From Candidatus Omnitrophota bacterium (GTDB lineage Bacteria > Ratteibacteria > UBA8468 > B48-G9 > DTJG01), in the NCBI GenBank assembly GCA_023818725.1, contig JAMWBX010000030.1, forward strand, positions 1 through 9,058: a DNA stretch of 9,058 nt. Reading direction: 5' to 3'. Positions 6,616-9,058 of the stretch are shown here, piece by piece. Within the stretch, counting starts at the first letter, position 1. The number at the start of each line of letters is the position of its first letter. A program made the translations under genes and the position numbers. Under the pieces are notes generated by a model. It searched no databases. It saw only the letters and a list, made by a program, of their open reading frames with translations, and had not been told where the DNA came from.

Positions 6616-6621
6616 AAAATT

Positions 6622-7791
6622 ATGGAAATAATGAAAAATGTCTTTTGTATCAAGGCGATTGACTGGGACATTGAAAACTTTCACGGTTATTCCACGCCTT
6701 TCGGGACCTCCTATAACGCCTATCTCATTAAAGGAGAGAAAAATATACTAATCGATACGGCAAAGTACTACTGCGAGTTTGATTTTTTTGAAAAACTACA
6801 AAACCTGATTGGTTCTGAAAAAATTGATTTTGTTATTTCAAATCACTCTGAAATGGACCATTCAGGTCTTATTGAAAAAGTAATCGAAAGATCAGATGCC
6901 ACACTTGTATGCAGCCCAAAAGGGAAAGAAAATCTTGAAAAACACTTTCACAATAAATCTTGGAAGATTATTACAGTTGAAAATGGTCAAATATTATCGT
7001 TGGGAAACACAACTTTTCAATTCTTTCTTACACCAATGGTGCACTGGCCGGATTCAATGTGTACATATCTTATTGATAAAAAAATTCTTTTCTCCAGCGA
7101 TGCCTTTGGCCAGCACTTCGCCTGTACTGAATTTTTTGCTGACCAGGTGGGTTCCGATATCATTTTCAGAGAAGCAAGAAAATACTACGCAAATATTGTA
7201 AATCCATACGGGACCGCGGTCAGAAAGGTTCTTGAAGCCATAGGAAATCTTGACATTGAAATGATTCTACCCGCACATGGAACGATATGGAGAAACATGC
7301 GCGATATAAAAAATATCATTGAAAAATATGAAGCATGGGCATCAAATCGGCCAGGAGAAAAGGTCCTTATTGTATATGAAACAATGTGGGGTTCGACAAG
7401 AAAAATGGCAGAAAAATGTTATGTTGAAGCGGTGAAAAATAATTACAATGCTGAAATGTTTAATCTCGGCGTCAGGGATATTTCAGATATTGTTGCGGAA
7501 ATGCCTGAAGCAAGAATTGTTCTGTTCGGTTCATCCATACTTCACGGACAGATCCTTCCAAAAATGGCAGGACTTCTCACTTATCTTGCAGGATTGAGGT
7601 TTGAAAAAAGAAAGGCATGGACTTTTGGTTCTTATGGCTGGGCAAGGTTAAGCTTTAATGGATTTGAAACTCTTGTAAAAGAAGCAGGTTTTGAAATGCC
7701 ATATAGCGGCTTTTATGTTCAATTTGTGCCGGATGAAAGAGCTCTACAGATTCTTGGTGAGCAATTGAATTCAAAAATTTTGACAGTATGA
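6622..7791 (+). CDS. Flavodiiron protein (rubredoxin-linked O2/NO reductase, FprA/ROO type)
   Basis: This 389-residue protein is a class A flavodiiron protein, a soluble enzyme that reduces O2 to water or NO to N2O with electrons from rubredoxin. The N-terminal metallo-beta-lactamase-like domain (to about residue 245) has a complete diiron ligand set: H75, E77 and D79 in NHSEMDH, H141 in TPMVHWPDSM, D160 in FSSDAFG, and H219 in LPAHG. The C-terminal flavodoxin domain begins VLIVYETMWGSTRKMAE (248-264), the FMN phosphate loop, and continues with FGSSILHGQ and TFGSYGWA. There is no fused rubredoxin or reductase domain, which agrees with rubredoxin and a reductase being separate genes just upstream. 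The sequence alone does not decide between O2 and NO as the main substrate. An oxygen-defence role in an anaerobe is the usual reading. Confidence 0.95.
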   Translation: MEIMKNVFCIKAIDWDIENFHGYSTPFGTSYNAYLIKGEKNILIDTAKYYCEFDFFEKLQNLIGSEKIDFVISNHSEMDHSGLIEKVIERSDATLVCSPKGKENLEKHFHNKSWKIITVENGQILSLGNTTFQFFLTPMVHWPDSMCTYLIDKKILFSSDAFGQHFACTEFFADQVGSDIIFREARKYYANIVNPYGTAVRKVLEAIGNLDIEMILPAHGTIWRNMRDIKNIIEKYEAWASNRPGEKVLIVYETMWGSTRKMAEKCYVEAVKNNYNAEMFNLGVRDISDIVAEMPEARIVLFGSSILHGQILPKMAGLLTYLAGLRFEKRKAWTFGSYGWARLSFNGFETLVKEAGFEMPYSGFYVQFVPDERALQILGEQLNSKILTV

Positions 7792-7800
7792 AGTTCAACA

Positions 7801-8460
7801 ATGTCTGTAAATGGTGATACATTGAAACTACAAGATACAGGAATTTGTGCAATCATAAGACTGAAAAAAGAAAAGATTGATATCAAACCATTGATTGATG
7901 CTCTAATGGCGGGTGGAATACAGGCAGTGGAAGTCAGTTTCGATACAGCCGGTGCACCACGATTGATAAAGGAAATAAAAGAATATGTCGGGGAGAAAAT
8001 CTTGCTTGGAGCAGGTACAATATTCAATTGTGAAAGCGCAATGAATGCCATAGAAAACGGCGCGCAATTTCTTATCAGCCCACATCTTGACGAAAACCTC
8101 TTGCGATTCTGCGAGGAAAAAAGTGTTCCCTGTATCCCAGGGGTCTTCAGTCCGACCGAAATATCAAATGCATACAAAAATGGAGCAAAAATTGTAAAGC
8201 TCTATCCTGTTTCGGCGCTTGGTTGCAATTATATAAAAACTTTAAAATCCGGACCTTTTAAAAAAATAATCTTTATGGCTGTTGGCGGAATTGATTTATC
8301 AAATGCAGCAGACTTCATTTTAGCAGGTGCAAGCATCCTGGGAATCGGGTCTGCCCTCATAAACGATGAGCTTGTTGACAGCAAAAACTGGGAAAAGATA
8401 AAAGAAAATTCAACGCGTTTTATCAGGATTGTTAAATCAATCAGGGGCAATAATGATTGA
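7801..8460 (+). CDS. eda: 2-keto-3-deoxy-6-phosphogluconate (KDPG/KHG) aldolase
   Basis: This class I aldolase cleaves KDPG to pyruvate and glyceraldehyde-3-phosphate. The 219-residue protein shows the family landmarks: AIIR (17-20), GGIQAVEVSFDT (38-49, with catalytic E44), LLGAGTIFN (68-76), GAQFLISP (87-94) and IVKLYPVSALG (131-141). K133 is the Schiff-base lysine at the same number as in E. coli. VGGIDLSNAADF and GIGSAL in the C-terminal part bind phosphate. It begins 9 bases after the flavodiiron stop and its 3' end overlaps the sugar kinase by 8 bp. No Shine-Dalgarno precedes the ATG at 7801. An in-frame TTG at 7822, with GGTGA four bases before it, would drop seven residues and cannot be excluded. 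The adjacent kinase makes its substrate, so the pair forms the lower part of a uronate or Entner-Doudoroff-type route. Confidence 0.93.
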   Translation: MSVNGDTLKLQDTGICAIIRLKKEKIDIKPLIDALMAGGIQAVEVSFDTAGAPRLIKEIKEYVGEKILLGAGTIFNCESAMNAIENGAQFLISPHLDENLLRFCEEKSVPCIPGVFSPTEISNAYKNGAKIVKLYPVSALGCNYIKTLKSGPFKKIIFMAVGGIDLSNAADFILAGASILGIGSALINDELVDSKNWEKIKENSTRFIRIVKSIRGNND

Positions 8461-9058
8461 TGTTATCACGATCGGCGAAACAATGATCAGGTTTTCCACA
8501 ATAGATCACAAAACACTTGAACAATCAGAAGTGCTCAATTTTTCAGTAGCAGGTTCTGAATCTAATGTGGCAATTTCCCTTTCACGGCTTGGAATGAAAA
8601 CAGCATGGATTTCGAAGCTCATCGATAATTTTCTCGGAAGAAAAATTGCTCAGAATATTCAAAGCCATGGTGTTGACACATCTAAGGTCGTCTGGACAGA
8701 CAAAGGTAGAGTCGGGATTTACTTTATAGAATACGGGCTTCCACCACGGTCAATAAAGGTTATTTATGATAGAAAAAATTCCGCAATAAATTGGTTGAAA
8801 CCAGAGGAAATCGACTGGAACTATTTTAATGATACAAGGATGGTTCATCTTTCCGGAATTACACCCGCATTGAGTAAAAATTGTGAGAGGCTTATAAGAA
8901 TAGCTATCTCCGAAGCTAAAAAGAGGAAAAGAACTATTTCTTTTGACTTAAATTACAGAGCTAGTTTATGGGATGTAAGGAAAGCGAAAAGTTTTTTCCA
9001 AGAAGCTCTGCCGGATATTGACATACTGATTGCAGCTAGAAGGGATATTGAAAAAATC
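8453..9058 (+). CDS. kdgK: PfkB-family sugar kinase, probably 2-keto-3-deoxygluconate kinase (C-terminus outside the window)
   Basis: An open frame of 202 codons starts MIDVITIGETMIRFS and runs off the right edge. The ribokinase/PfkB fold is shown by TIGE (6-9), AGSESNVAISLSRLG (33-47, a variant of GGxxxNVAxxLARLG) and VGIYFIEYG (87-95). KDG kinase is favoured by the segment PPRSIKVIYDRKNSAINWL (97-115), matching the PRxxxVxYDRxxSA pattern, and by FDLNYRASLW (164-173), matching FDxNYRxxLW. KdgK phosphorylates 2-keto-3-deoxygluconate with ATP to give KDPG, the substrate of the aldolase encoded just upstream. AGGGG lies 5 bases before the ATG, and the gene overlaps eda by 8 bp. The catalytic GAGD motif near the C-terminus is beyond the window, so completeness cannot be judged. 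Confidence 0.88.
   Translation, partial: MIDVITIGETMIRFSTIDHKTLEQSEVLNFSVAGSESNVAISLSRLGMKTAWISKLIDNFLGRKIAQNIQSHGVDTSKVVWTDKGRVGIYFIEYGLPPRSIKVIYDRKNSAINWLKPEEIDWNYFNDTRMVHLSGITPALSKNCERLIRIAISEAKKRKRTISFDLNYRASLWDVRKAKSFFQEALPDIDILIAARRDIEKI

Noticed and set aside
6607..6621. TTG at 6607 as the flavodiiron start
   Set aside because: It would overlap the rubredoxin stop and place the GGAGG ribosome site inside the coding region. The ATG at 6622 has ideal spacing.
6438..6684. Two overlapping minus-strand open frames over the rubredoxin gene
   Set aside because: The plus strand here encodes a canonical rubredoxin with both CX2C pairs and a strong ribosome site. The antisense frames show nothing comparable.
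7719..8177. 152-codon open frame on the minus strand
   Set aside because: It is antisense to the end of the flavodiiron gene and the start of eda, both of which have intact catalytic motifs. No ribosome site or family signature was seen.

Overview
This AT-rich window looks like a chromosomal segment of an anaerobic or microaerophilic bacterium. Bacterial-type folK, panC and panD argue against an archaeon, because archaea generally make pantothenate and pterin by other enzymes. The phylum cannot be fixed from sequence alone. The dense gene packing and the mix of bacterial cofactor genes with a relative of archaeal-type phosphoglycerate mutase would fit a deep-branching or candidate-phylum anaerobe, but that is a weak guess. 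I saw no phage, insertion sequence, CRISPR array, rRNA or tRNA.

Layout. A divergent gene runs off the left edge on the minus strand (1-232) and encodes the N-terminus of a PP-loop ATPase of the tRNA-thiolation type. A 114-bp intergenic region (233-346) carries a strong sigma70-like promoter pointing right. From 347 to the right edge, eleven genes all lie on the plus strand with overlaps or gaps of at most 32 bp and no visible internal terminator. They are purB; a decayed homologue of archaeal-type phosphoglycerate mutase (ApgM); folK; panC; panD; a radical SAM protein with a Twitch/SPASM-like C-terminus; a ferredoxin-reductase-like flavoprotein; a 51-residue rubredoxin; a flavodiiron protein; a KDPG aldolase; and the start of a PfkB-family 2-keto-3-deoxygluconate kinase.

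How the genes fit together. purB, folK, panC and panD form a cofactor and nucleotide block: adenylosuccinate lyase, the pterin pyrophosphokinase step of folate synthesis, and the beta-alanine and pantothenate steps leading to coenzyme A. The next block reads as an electron-transfer chain. A flavin/NAD(P)H reductase could pass electrons to rubredoxin and on to the flavodiiron protein, which reduces O2 or NO to harmless products. The radical SAM gene directly before it is oxygen-sensitive by nature, so it may be protected by the chain or use its electrons. The last block (eda, kdgK) converts 2-keto-3-deoxygluconate through KDPG to pyruvate and glyceraldehyde-3-phosphate.

The most unusual items are the ApgM-like protein, which keeps the family scaffold but has lost the recognisable metal ligands, and the radical SAM/reductase/rubredoxin/flavodiiron cassette, in which a small ferredoxin-reductase-type protein appears to stand in for a classical rubredoxin reductase.
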